Positions 8,235-16,471 of a DNA stretch of 64,000 nt are shown piece after piece. The DNA is from Sulfuritalea sp. (GTDB lineage: Bacteria; Pseudomonadota; Gammaproteobacteria; Burkholderiales; Rhodocyclaceae), in contig JADJUP010000030.1 of NCBI GenBank assembly GCA_016716965.1, forward strand, positions 192,525-256,524. The letters are read 5' to 3'. Numbering within the stretch: the first letter of the stretch is position 1; each line of letters opens with the position of its first letter. The translations under genes were made by a program, and so were the position numbers. The notes below the pieces were generated by a model that made no database searches, was not told the origin of the DNA, and worked only from the letters and a program-made list of their open reading frames with translations.

Positions 8235-11200
8235 ATGGCTACCCTTCGCCGCCGCTACTGGCGCGCCGCGCCGCGCGCCGCAAGGGGTTTCGTGCTGATC
8301 ACGCTGATCGCGCTGCTGACGATCGGCGGCCTCTACTTCTTCATCAGCAACCTGTCGCCGGAAATCCTGCGCGCAAACACCCAGCAGAAGACCGACAAGG
8401 CGCTGACGCAGGCACGCGATGCCCTGCTCGGCTACGCTCTGCAGTATCGCGAATACCAGGCCGGCACGGGGACCGACAGCGTCTACGGCTACCTGCCACT
8501 GCCGGATCTGGGCGAAGCGCAGAACCAGAACAGCGCATTGGTGAACTCTCCCTGCGCCAGCGAAGGCTGCTCCAAGCTGAACCCTGCCGGACTGACGACC
8601 GGGCATACCTACATCGGCCGCTTTCCCTGGCGCACTCTGGGCACGGAACCCTTGCGCGACGGTCACGGAGAATGCCTATGGTATATCGTGTCCGGCAGCC
8701 ACCGCAGCCTGGCCAATGCCGGCACGATGAATTGGGATACGCTCGGACAGATAGACGTCGTCGTCGCCGGCGGTACGTCTTCCGACCTCGCCAGCGCACT
8801 TGCCAACCGCCCCCACGACCGGCCGGTGGCGATAATCTTCTCACCCGGCCCGCCGCTGACCGGGCAGGATCGCAGCGCATCCGCGGTTCCCGGCGACGTG
8901 GTGAGTCAATGTGGCGGCAACTACAATCCCGCCAACTACCTCGATCCGTCGATTGCTGCCGTGCAAGGCGGAACCAGTGTCTATTTTGCCGGCAACCGCA
9001 ATGTCGACGCCAGCGTCACTCCCGTCGCGGTAGCGATCCAGGGCAGCATCGAAAAGGATGTAGCCAACATCCTGCACGGCAAATGCCAGCACAGCGCCAA
9101 CTGCACCACCGTCGCCAACGATCAGGGCCTGCCACTGACCAGCGACGACCTGTTTGGTACGCTGCGCAAGTCGGCGAGCTTCCGCACGGATATCAATGCC
9201 ATGCTGGAGCGCATGACCACCTGCCTGCGCGACCAGATCGCGGCCGGTGGCGGCATAACTCCTATTGCCCTGACCGGGTTCACACCGCCGGCCGACAAGA
9301 CTGTCGGTCGCATTCCGTCCAGCACCTGTTACGACGACACGCAGAATCCGCGCGGCTATTTCAGCCATTACTCGGACCAGATCTTCGTTGCGGCGCAGTC
9401 CGCCTCCCCTTTCAGCGTGACGGATACCAAAAACACTCCTGCAGCGGGCGACGACACGACCACGTCGTGCCCGGGCGTGCTGCTCTTCGCCAGCCAGCGT
9501 GGCAGCGGCCAATCGCGCAGCACTGCTGCCGAGCGCAATACGCCGGCCAATTTCCTCGAAGGCAGCAATCTCGCCGGATTCATCACCACGGGCGCCTTGA
9601 ACTTCGCCGGACCCACCCAGTTTGCCCAGGTGAGCTCGATCACATCGGCGACACAAACCGCCAACCAGGACATCGTTCGCTGCATCCCGTCCGGAGCCAG
9701 CCTGACGGTCGTGGCGCCGGCCGTGGCGACCGATGCCGGCAGTATTGCCCTGGCAACCTACGCCCCCGGCGCCGGCTTGCTGACCCTGGGCAGCGCTGGC
9801 GACGAATCCAGCTACGGCGCCTCCGCCTCCGCGCTCTTCGCCTGTGCCTGGACACCCGAGGTACAGGCCGCCGGGTCGGGTCTGCGCAGCTACTTCCGTT
9901 TCCGCATCCGGCGCGTCGGCGAGGGCTTCACCTTTGCACTGATCGACGGCGACCGGAATGGCACCAATGTCTGCGGCGCCGCGCGACAGCACCTCGGCTA
10001 TTCCGGTGACAACGGCCATGCGCTCACGCCCTACATCCAGCCCCCGAAACTCGCCATCGAATTCGACACGGCGCGCCAGTGCAACTCGCCCTACATAGAT
10101 GCCGCGGGACGACCGGCCTGCAACTTCGTTGAGAGTGGCGACACCCTGCGCAACGGCCGCAACGATCCCTGCTACACGAGCGGTTGCGGTGGCCAGGGCA
10201 ACGATAACAGCAGCCATGTCGCCATCGTCTATTGGGGCTATGGTGCGGCGCTGACCCAACTGACGCAGGACGACAACGTCCATGACCAGGCCGACGACCT
10301 CTCCAGCTTTACGCCGGACACGCCCATGGCCACCGATCCCTCGCCGCGCCCGGGGCCGCGCAATCCGGCGCCGGTGCTGCCCTATGTCGCCAATCCGGCC
10401 GTCATCCCCGGCATCGCACCGCTCGACCGCATGGGCGTCACCGACGTCTCGCAACGCGAATTCCACGCCCGCATCGAAGTGACGCGCACTTTCACAGAAC
10501 CGGTCGACGCCAAGGATGGCATTACGACAGTCCAGGTGCAGTTCTGGATCGAACCGCATTCGGCCAAGCGCATTTCGGCGATGAGCTACAACCCCAGGCT
10601 CGCCGCCAACCCTTACAGTAACGGCGGCAGGTCATGGCCTCGCCATCGGGGACACTGTGGTAATCAGGGACGCGGTACCCATCGGCTACAACGGCGAATA
10701 TGCGGTCACCCAGATCAACGGCGACGATTTCACCGCGGCACTACCCGCCGGCACCCCGGATCCGCGGCCGTACATTTCCGCCATTACATGGGCCAATTTC
10801 AGTGGTACGGATCAGGCTACAGTAAGCTCTGCCAACCACGGCCTTTCCGATGGCGCGACGGTGGTCATCTCTGGTGCCGTACCGACCGAGTTCAATGGGA
10901 CGCATGCCATCACCCGCATCGACGACGACACCTACCGCTTCGGCCTAGAACTGTCGGCCCAGCCCGGCAGCATGGAGCCGGCCGTCGCCGCCACCAAAAC
11001 CCTGACCCCGCGCCAGATCGCGCTGGCCAACACGACGCGGGCGATGAGCGTGCTCGATGCGACCTTCAAGCCCCTTGTCTCCAATACCGCAACGATTTAC
11101 GATGAACAAATGGCAGCATGTGCCGCAAGCGGGCAAGCCTGCCCCAACGGCCAACGCTGCGGTTCCGACAACATGTGCTACCGACCCTCCTTCCGCAATC

Positions 11201-11304
11201 TTCGCCTCGGCTTCACCACCTCGGAACGGCCAACCACCAGCAACACCACGGCGCGCGGGCAATTGATCGAGATCACCGACCGGGCCACCTCATGGCTACC
11301 ATGA
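8235..11304 (+). pseudogene. giant pseudopilin-like protein of the pilus operon, split by a frameshift near 10.62 kb
   Basis: The first reading frame starts at 8235 with a basic leader, then a prepilin-like hydrophobic helix after Gly (RG-FVLITLIALLTIGGLYFFI). Position +5 is Thr instead of the usual Glu, as in GspK-type tip pseudopilins. The following segment (KALTQARDALLGYALQY) resembles that of the next gene. The protein continues as a Cys-containing adhesin-like exoprotein until about 10620. There the frame shifts by one, and the next frame continues seamlessly (AGHGLAIGDTVVIRDAVPIG) to the stop at 11302-11304. Two about 60-residue repeats of HGL-x-x-G-x-T-V-V-I type lie near 10630-10755 and 10819-10950, similar to FCCH-like repeats. 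The total is about 1,022 residues once one extra base is removed. It could be a real pseudogene or a sequencing indel; I favour the latter. Confidence 0.75.
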
Positions 11305-12089
11305 ACAACGCCGTAGCGCCAGCGACCGAAGGAAGTCCCTGTGGGGCGCCGACTCTTGCCCAGCGCGGTTTCACGCTGGTCGAACTCGCCATCGTGATGT
11401 TCATCGTCGCCCTGTTGCTGGGCGGCATGCTGCTGCCGCTGTCGGCGCAACAGGATGTGCGCTCCTACGGCGACACGCAGAAACTCCTGACCGATGCTCG
11501 CGATGCCTTGCAGGGATTCGCCATGGCAAACGACCGCCTGCCGTGTCCGGCATCGAGCACCAGCAATGGCGTTGAGGATCCACCTGGCGGCGGACCCTGC
11601 GCCCACCCCCATGACGGATTTTTCCCGGCGGCCACCGTCGGCATGGCGCCCGTCGATGGCAGCGGCTACCTGATCGACGGCTGGGGCAGCAATGCCGACA
11701 ACCGGGTGCGCTACGCGGTGAGCACCGCCAACACCAATGCCCTGACCACCGGCTCGGGCATGAAGACCGCCGGCATCACGGCACTGGCTCCCGACCTGCG
11801 AATCTGCAACGCGGGTGCAAATGTGAGCAACCCCGGCCCTACCGCCGACTGCGCAGCCAACACCGCGCTGGCTACTGATGCCGTCGCCGTCATTTACTCT
11901 CTGGGCAAGAATGCGGGAACCGGTGGCGCCGGAACCGACGAAACCCACAATCCGAATCCGCGCTCGACCACCGTCGCCGACCGCGCCTTCGTCAATGCGC
12001 AACAGGGCACCAATTTCGACGACCAGATGATCTGGCTGTCGAAGGGCACCCTGTTCAATCGCATGGTCGCCTCTGGCCGCCTGCCCTGA
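11301..12089 (+). CDS. type IV prepilin-like protein
   Basis: A 262-residue prepilin. After a 24-residue leader comes the classical prepilin peptidase site and helix (QRG-FTLVELAIVMFIVALLL) with Glu at +5. This is followed by DTQKLLTDARDALQGFAMAN and a Cys-containing beta-rich head (RLPCPASS, GPCAHPHDGFFPA, DLRICNAGANV). The start at 11301 overlaps the previous stop as ATGA; ATG 11292 is also in frame. The shared segment after the helix suggests it and the giant protein upstream are co-assembled minor pilins. It is the last gene of the pilus operon in this window. Confidence 0.82.
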   Translation: MNNAVAPATEGSPCGAPTLAQRGFTLVELAIVMFIVALLLGGMLLPLSAQQDVRSYGDTQKLLTDARDALQGFAMANDRLPCPASSTSNGVEDPPGGGPCAHPHDGFFPAATVGMAPVDGSGYLIDGWGSNADNRVRYAVSTANTNALTTGSGMKTAGITALAPDLRICNAGANVSNPGPTADCAANTALATDAVAVIYSLGKNAGTGGAGTDETHNPNPRSTTVADRAFVNAQQGTNFDDQMIWLSKGTLFNRMVASGRLP

Positions 12090-12093
12090 CAAT

Positions 12094-12113
12094 AGTCGGC
12101 GCCGACGGCACGG
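12094..12113 (+). repeat. possible degenerate copy of the dispersed 25-bp repeat
   Basis: AGTCGGCGCCGACGGCACGG right after the pilin stop codon matches the consensus with two or three differences. This is a weak copy. Confidence 0.4.
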
Positions 12114-12226
12114 TGCCGACGCGGCATTCCTTGCGGAGTGCCGCGCTTATGACCAGCATCACAAATCCTGAATCCACGGTGATGCGCCCTCGGTAGAATC
12201 GCCGCATCCACCTTCGGGAGTTCGCC

Positions 12227-12916
12227 ATGTCCAAGCCATTCAGGATCGCCCCCAGCATCCTTTCCGCCAACTTCGCCAAACTGGGTGACGAGGTCGACAA
12301 CGTGCTGCGCGCGGGCGCCGACATCGTCCATTTCGATGTCATGGACAACCACTACGTGCCGAACCTGACCATCGGCCCGCTGGTTTGCGAAGCGCTGAAG
12401 AAGCACGGCGTCACGGCGCCGATCGACGTGCACCTGATGGTGAAGCCGGTCGACCGCATCATTCCCGACTTCGCCAAGGCCGGCGCCACCTACATCACCT
12501 TCCACCCGGAAGCATCGGAGCACGTCGACCGCACCATAGGGCTGATCCGCGAATGCGGTTGCAAGCCGGGCCTGGTGTTCAATCCGGCCACTCCCCTCGA
12601 CGTTCTCGACTACACCCTGGACAAGCTCGACATGGTGCTGCTGATGTCGGTGAACCCCGGCTTCGGCGGCCAGAAGTTCATCCCCTACGTGCTCGACAAG
12701 GCGCGCAAGGTGCGCCAGATGATCGATGCCCGCGGCCTCGACGTCAGCCTCGAAATCGACGGCGGCGTCGGCCCGGCCAACATCCTGGAAGTGGCGAAGG
12801 CCGGCGTCGATACCTTCGTCGCCGGCTCCGCCGTGTTCGGCGCGGCGAAGGACAGCGATCCGAACCGTTACGACACGGTGATCGGCGCCCTGCGCGCCGA
12901 ACTGGCGAAGGCCTGA
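12227..12916 (+). CDS. rpe: ribulose-phosphate 3-epimerase
   Basis: Cytoplasmic TIM-barrel enzyme interconverting D-ribulose 5-phosphate and D-xylulose 5-phosphate; 229 residues, normal length. Conserved segments are [17 protein letters not shown], the metal-binding [65 protein letters not shown] and [11 protein letters not shown]. The start has a GGGAG-type ribosome site (cttcgggagttcgccATG). It is monocistronic here, convergent with ogt. Confidence 0.97.
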   Translation: MSKPFRIAPSILSANFAKLGDEVDNVLRAGADIVHFDVMDNHYVPNLTIGPLVCEALKKHGVTAPIDVHLMVKPVDRIIPDFAKAGATYITFHPEASEHVDRTIGLIRECGCKPGLVFNPATPLDVLDYTLDKLDMVLLMSVNPGFGGQKFIPYVLDKARKVRQMIDARGLDVSLEIDGGVGPANILEVAKAGVDTFVAGSAVFGAAKDSDPNRYDTVIGALRAELAKA

Positions 12917-12929
12917 GCGTCGCCCGCGC

Positions 12930-13412
12930 TCACAGCGCGCCTTCCAGCTTCAGCAGGAAGACCTTGCAGTCCACGCCGCCGGCATACCCCGTCATCGCGC
13001 CATCGGCGCCGATGACGCGGTGGCAGGGCACCACGATGCCGATCGGATTGCGGCCGTTGGCGGCGCCGACGGCACGCGCCGCCTGCGGCCGCCCGATGGC
13101 GACCGCCTGCTGGCCGTAGGTTCGCGTTTCGCCATAGGGAATCGCGGCCAGCGCAGCCCAGGCGCGCTTCTGGAATTCGGTTCCCTGTGGATCGAGCGCG
13201 ACGCGAAATTGCCGCAAGTCGCCGGCGAAGTAGGCGTCGAGTTCGCGCTGCAACTCAAGCAGCATCGGGTTGCGCGGGGCCTCTACCCAGTCGCGCGGAA
13301 TCGCCGGAACATACTTTCCGGCGCGGACATGGACATCGGTGATGCCCCTGTCCGAGGCAGCCAGCAGCAGTTCGCCCAGCGGCGACGCGCACCATTGGAA
13401 ATGTCTCGTCAT
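12930..13412 (-). CDS. ogt: methylated-DNA--protein-cysteine methyltransferase
   Basis: A 160-residue suicide repair protein that removes O6-methylguanine adducts onto its active-site cysteine. The active-site block IGIVVPCHRVIGADGAMTGY and the DNA-binding helix region RTYGQQAVAIGRPQAARAVG are intact. The start at 13412 (MTRHFQWCASPLGELLLAA) gives the family N-terminus; the frame is open further upstream only as a shadow of the neighbouring gene. It lies one base downstream of the Ada-AlkA gene, so the two form an alkylation-repair operon. Confidence 0.93.
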   Translation of the reverse strand: MTRHFQWCASPLGELLLAASDRGITDVHVRAGKYVPAIPRDWVEAPRNPMLLELQRELDAYFAGDLRQFRVALDPQGTEFQKRAWAALAAIPYGETRTYGQQAVAIGRPQAARAVGAANGRNPIGIVVPCHRVIGADGAMTGYAGGVDCKVFLLKLEGAL

Positions 13413-13413
13413 C

Positions 13414-14901
13414 TCAACTCTCCTTGTCGGCAGGTCGTTCCAGCCTGCGCCACAGGTGCAGCACCGCATAGCTGCGCCAGGGGCGCCAGGCCTCGGCCTG
13501 CATATCGGCCGCGCGCTGTCCCTGCGCCGTATTGGGCAGGTCGAGCGCCTTGAGCAGCGCCACGTCGCGCGGCGGCCAGGCATCCGGCCAGGCCAGGGCG
13601 CGCATGGCGATGTAGTGGGCGGTCCACGGACCGATGCCGCGGATGGCGCCCAGGGCCTCTATCGTCCGCGCCGGATCCTGGAAATCGTCCAGCGGCAACT
13701 CGCCGCAATGCACGCCTTGCGCGATGGCGATCATCGCCTCCGCGCGCTGGCCGCCGATGCCCAGCCGCCCGATGTCGTCGCGCGTCGCGCCAGCGACCCG
13801 CGCCGGCGTCGGAAACGCCTGCGTCAGGTCGCGAAACGGGGTCGCCACCGGTTCGCCGAAGGCCGCGACGAAGCGCGTCGCCAGGGTACGCGCCGCCTTG
13901 ACCGTGACCTGCTGGCCGAGGACCGCGCGCATCGCCAGCTCGAACGAGTCGAACGCACCGGGCAAACGCAATCCTTCGGCACCCTGCGCCAGCGTTCCCA
14001 GCGCCGCGCCGATTTCCCGCGGATCGGCCGCCACGTCGAATACGCGCCGGGTACGCGCCAGCAGGCGCGGCGTCGCCGCCGCCAAATCCGCCGAAAAGCG
14101 CAGTTGCAGGGCATCGCGCTGCGGCAGGCAGCGCACCTCGAGCCAGCCATGGCGCACCGATCCGCCCTCGCCTTCGATGCGGACGATGCGGCGATAGGCC
14201 TCGCCTTCCACCGACTCCACGCCCGGTATCGCCCGCCTGTCGAAGAAGCCCAGCAAGCGGGGGAAATCGTAGGGCGGCCGGTAGGGCAGGACGAAACTCA
14301 GTGCATCCGCATCGCCATCGACGCCGGGGGGCCGTCCTTCCTTGCGCAGACGTCCCGGCGAAAAGCCGTAGCGCTGCGCGAACAGCGCGTGCATGCGGCG
14401 GACGCTGGAAAAGCCGCTGGCGAAAGCCACCTCGGTCACCGCCAGCCGCGTATCGGTGAGCAGGCGCTTGGCCAGCAGCAGGCGATGCGTCTGCGCGAAC
14501 TGGATCGGGTTGACGCCGAACTCCTCCATGAAGATGCGGCGCAGATGACGATCCGTGACGCCGACGCGGCCGGCGACGTGCGCAAGGTCGATGCTGTCGC
14601 CGATGCCATCCTCGATCATCCGTGCCGCCGCCCGAGCCAGCGTCGCGCCCGCTTCGGTGACGGCGAATCCGGGCGCCAGTTCGGGGCGGCAGCGCAGGCA
14701 GGGGCGGAATCCCGCAGCTTCCGCCGCCGCCGCGCTGGGGTGGAAACTGCAGTTTTCCGCCCGCGGCAGGCGCACGCGACAGATCGGCCGGCAGTAAATG
14801 CCCGTCGTCGCCACGCCGACGAAGAAGCGTCCGTCGAAGCGCGCGTCATGCGACTTCATCGCCTGATAGCAGGCCGCCGGAGTGAGCTGGGCGAATTTCA
14901 T
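13414..14901 (-). CDS. alkA: Ada-type regulator fused to 3-methyladenine DNA glycosylase II
   Basis: A 495-residue three-part protein. Residues about 1-75 form the Ada zinc/methyl-acceptor domain (GIYCRPIC ... CLRCRPE, four cysteines). Residues about 85-185 form an AraC-type double helix-turn-helix (VAGRVGVTDRHLRRIFMEEF). The rest is AlkA: an N-terminal domain, then helix-hairpin-helix (LGAIRGIGPWTAHYIAMRAL) with the catalytic Asp in PPRDVALLKAL. By family knowledge it senses methylphosphotriester lesions, activates transcription and excises alkylated bases. The direct link to ogt resembles an adaptive-response unit. All key residues appear present. Confidence 0.92.
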   Translation of the reverse strand: MKFAQLTPAACYQAMKSHDARFDGRFFVGVATTGIYCRPICRVRLPRAENCSFHPSAAAAEAAGFRPCLRCRPELAPGFAVTEAGATLARAAARMIEDGIGDSIDLAHVAGRVGVTDRHLRRIFMEEFGVNPIQFAQTHRLLLAKRLLTDTRLAVTEVAFASGFSSVRRMHALFAQRYGFSPGRLRKEGRPPGVDGDADALSFVLPYRPPYDFPRLLGFFDRRAIPGVESVEGEAYRRIVRIEGEGGSVRHGWLEVRCLPQRDALQLRFSADLAAATPRLLARTRRVFDVAADPREIGAALGTLAQGAEGLRLPGAFDSFELAMRAVLGQQVTVKAARTLATRFVAAFGEPVATPFRDLTQAFPTPARVAGATRDDIGRLGIGGQRAEAMIAIAQGVHCGELPLDDFQDPARTIEALGAIRGIGPWTAHYIAMRALAWPDAWPPRDVALLKALDLPNTAQGQRAADMQAEAWRPWRSYAVLHLWRRLERPADKES

Positions 14902-14986
14902 GGGCGCAGTGTAGCCCTGCTCCGGCGCAGGATTCGCCGTTTTCGGACATGCGAATCGGAGCGGCCGGAATCCGGCCGCGGCGGCG

Positions 14987-15445
14987 TCAGGAAGCCCTGG
15001 CGCCCTTTTTCGCGGCGCGGGCGCGGGCGGCCCGCTCGCGCTTCAATTCGCCGCGCACATCGCCCAGTTCGGCCACCATGGTCTCGATGTGGCGGCGCCG
15101 TTCATCGAGCTCGGCCATCGCCGCGTCAATGCGCCCGATCAGGTAGTCGAGCTGCCGCGCGTGTCCCTCGCCATGCTCGCCATACAGCGACAGGATGTGC
15201 TCGATCTCGGCCAGCGACATGCCCACCGCCTTGCCGCGCAGGATCAGGCCCAGCCGCACCCGGTCGCGCCGCGTGTAGGCGCGGCCGCCGTTGATGCGGC
15301 GCGGCGCCAGCAGGCCCTTGTCCTCGTAGAAACGTATGGTGCGCAGCGAGATGCCGTACTCGCGCGCCAGTTCGGTGATGCCGTATAGCCCGTCGTCGGA
15401 CGGCGTCGTCGCTGCCGGAACGGGTTGCCTGCGGATTGCATTCAT
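14987..15445 (-). CDS. MerR-family regulator, LiuR-like
   Basis: A 152-residue regulator with an N-terminal MerR winged helix (YGITELAREYGISLRTIRFY EDKGLLAPRR, about residues 21-60). A long C-terminal coiled coil follows (IGRIDAAMAELDERRRHIET...), ending in a Lys/Arg/Ala tail. LiuR-type MerR proteins control branched-chain amino-acid and acyl-CoA catabolic genes. This one is divergent from such an operon, and a palindrome lies in the shared promoter. No metal-binding Cys pattern is visible, which fits an acyl-CoA-type rather than metal-type MerR. The target is inferred from context. Confidence 0.85.
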   Translation of the reverse strand: MNAIRRQPVPAATTPSDDGLYGITELAREYGISLRTIRFYEDKGLLAPRRINGGRAYTRRDRVRLGLILRGKAVGMSLAEIEHILSLYGEHGEGHARQLDYLIGRIDAAMAELDERRRHIETMVAELGDVRGELKRERAARARAAKKGARAS

Positions 15446-15507
15446 GGCGCCATCCTAGCAAGCCAGCATGCCGCTTTCAAGACAAATATTCCCTTACGGG
15501 CAACTTG

Positions 15508-15536
15508 TTGACGTTAACGTAAGCACTCGTTAGCAT
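15508..15536 (+). promoter_or_regulatory. putative promoter and LiuR-like operator
   Basis: TTGACGTTAACGTAAG (15508-15523) is an imperfect palindrome centred on GTTAAC. Its first six bases form a -35-like TTGACG, with TAGCAT 17 bases downstream as a -10. It resembles the ACGT-N2-ACGT type sites described for LiuR/MerR regulators. It lies between the divergent regulator and the SDR gene. Confidence 0.55.
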
Positions 15537-15568
15537 GGCCCGATCGACGCCGGCAAGGAGCCCCGCGC

Positions 15569-16471
15569 ATGAGCCCATCACCGCCCACCGAAGCTGAACC
15601 CTTCTCCGCCTACGCCAGCGTGCTGCGGCCGGGCCTGTTCGCCGGCGAAGTGCATTGGGTCACCGGCGGCGGCAGCGGCATCGGCCGCTGCGTCGCCCAT
15701 GAACTGGCGTCGCTGGGTGCCACCGTCATCCTCAGCGGGCGCACCGAGGAAAAGCTGCGCAAGGTGGCCGACGAAATCGTCCAGGACGGCGGCCGCGCCG
15801 AGGCCTGCGCCCTCGACATCCGCGACGAGGATGCGGTAAAGGCGGCGGTGCACGCCGTCGTCGCGCGGCACCCGCACATACACGGCCTGGTCAACAACGC
15901 CGGCGGCCAGTTTCCGGCACCGCTGATGGCGATCGGCAAGAAGGGCTTCGAAACGGTGGTCGCCAACAACCTGACCGGCGGCTTCCTGATGATGCGCGAG
16001 CTTTACCTGCAATCGATGCAGGCCCACGGCGGCGCCATCGTGAACATGACGGCCGACATGTGGAACGGCATGCCCGGCATGGGCCACTCGGGCGCCGCGC
16101 GCGCCGGCATGGCCAACCTGACCAAGACGGCGGCCGTCGAATGGGCGGCCAGCGGCGTGCGCGTCAATGCGGTCGCCCCGGGCTGGATCGCATCCAGCGG
16201 CATGGACAGCTACAAGGGCCCGGTGCGCGAGATGATCCCGAAACTCAAGCGCCACGTACCGCTGCGCCGGCTCGGCACCGAGTCCGAGGTCAGTGCCGCC
16301 ATCTGCTTCCTGCTCTCGCGCGGCGCCGCCTTCATCACCGGCGTGACGCTGGCCATCGACGGCGGCGCGCCGCTGGAAAGCCCGCTGTTTCCGATCGCCG
16401 ACCACCGGCGTTCGGTGCCCTTCGACGGCTTTCATCGCAGCGTCACCCCCGACGTGCTGAAGGACGCCTGA
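15569..16471 (+). CDS. SDR oxidoreductase, PECR / 2,4-dienoyl-CoA reductase-like
   Basis: A 300-residue short-chain dehydrogenase/reductase. The NAD(P) site is VTGGGSGIGRCVAHELASLG; NNAGGQFPAPL and NLTGGFLMM follow. The usual Tyr-x3-Lys is replaced by HSGAARAGMANLTKTAAVEW, the pattern of peroxisomal trans-2-enoyl-CoA reductase (PECR) and dienoyl-CoA reductase-like SDRs. That points to an enoyl/dienoyl-CoA substrate rather than an alcohol. AAGGAG precedes the ATG at suitable spacing. Its stop overlaps the next start as TGATG. It is the first gene of the acyl-CoA operon. Confidence 0.85.
   Translation: MSPSPPTEAEPFSAYASVLRPGLFAGEVHWVTGGGSGIGRCVAHELASLGATVILSGRTEEKLRKVADEIVQDGGRAEACALDIRDEDAVKAAVHAVVARHPHIHGLVNNAGGQFPAPLMAIGKKGFETVVANNLTGGFLMMRELYLQSMQAHGGAIVNMTADMWNGMPGMGHSGAARAGMANLTKTAAVEWAASGVRVNAVAPGWIASSGMDSYKGPVREMIPKLKRHVPLRRLGTESEVSAAICFLLSRGAAFITGVTLAIDGGAPLESPLFPIADHRRSVPFDGFHRSVTPDVLKDA

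Noticed and set aside
11311..11333. GCCGTAGCGCCAGCGACCGA at the prepilin start as a repeat copy
   Set aside because: The first half fits but the GCCGACTT half is missing; too weak to list.
12930..13583. Longer N-terminal form of Ogt starting at 13,583
   Set aside because: The extra 57 codons overlap the AlkA domain of the upstream gene in another frame and do not resemble Ogt; start 13,412 fits the family and operon spacing.
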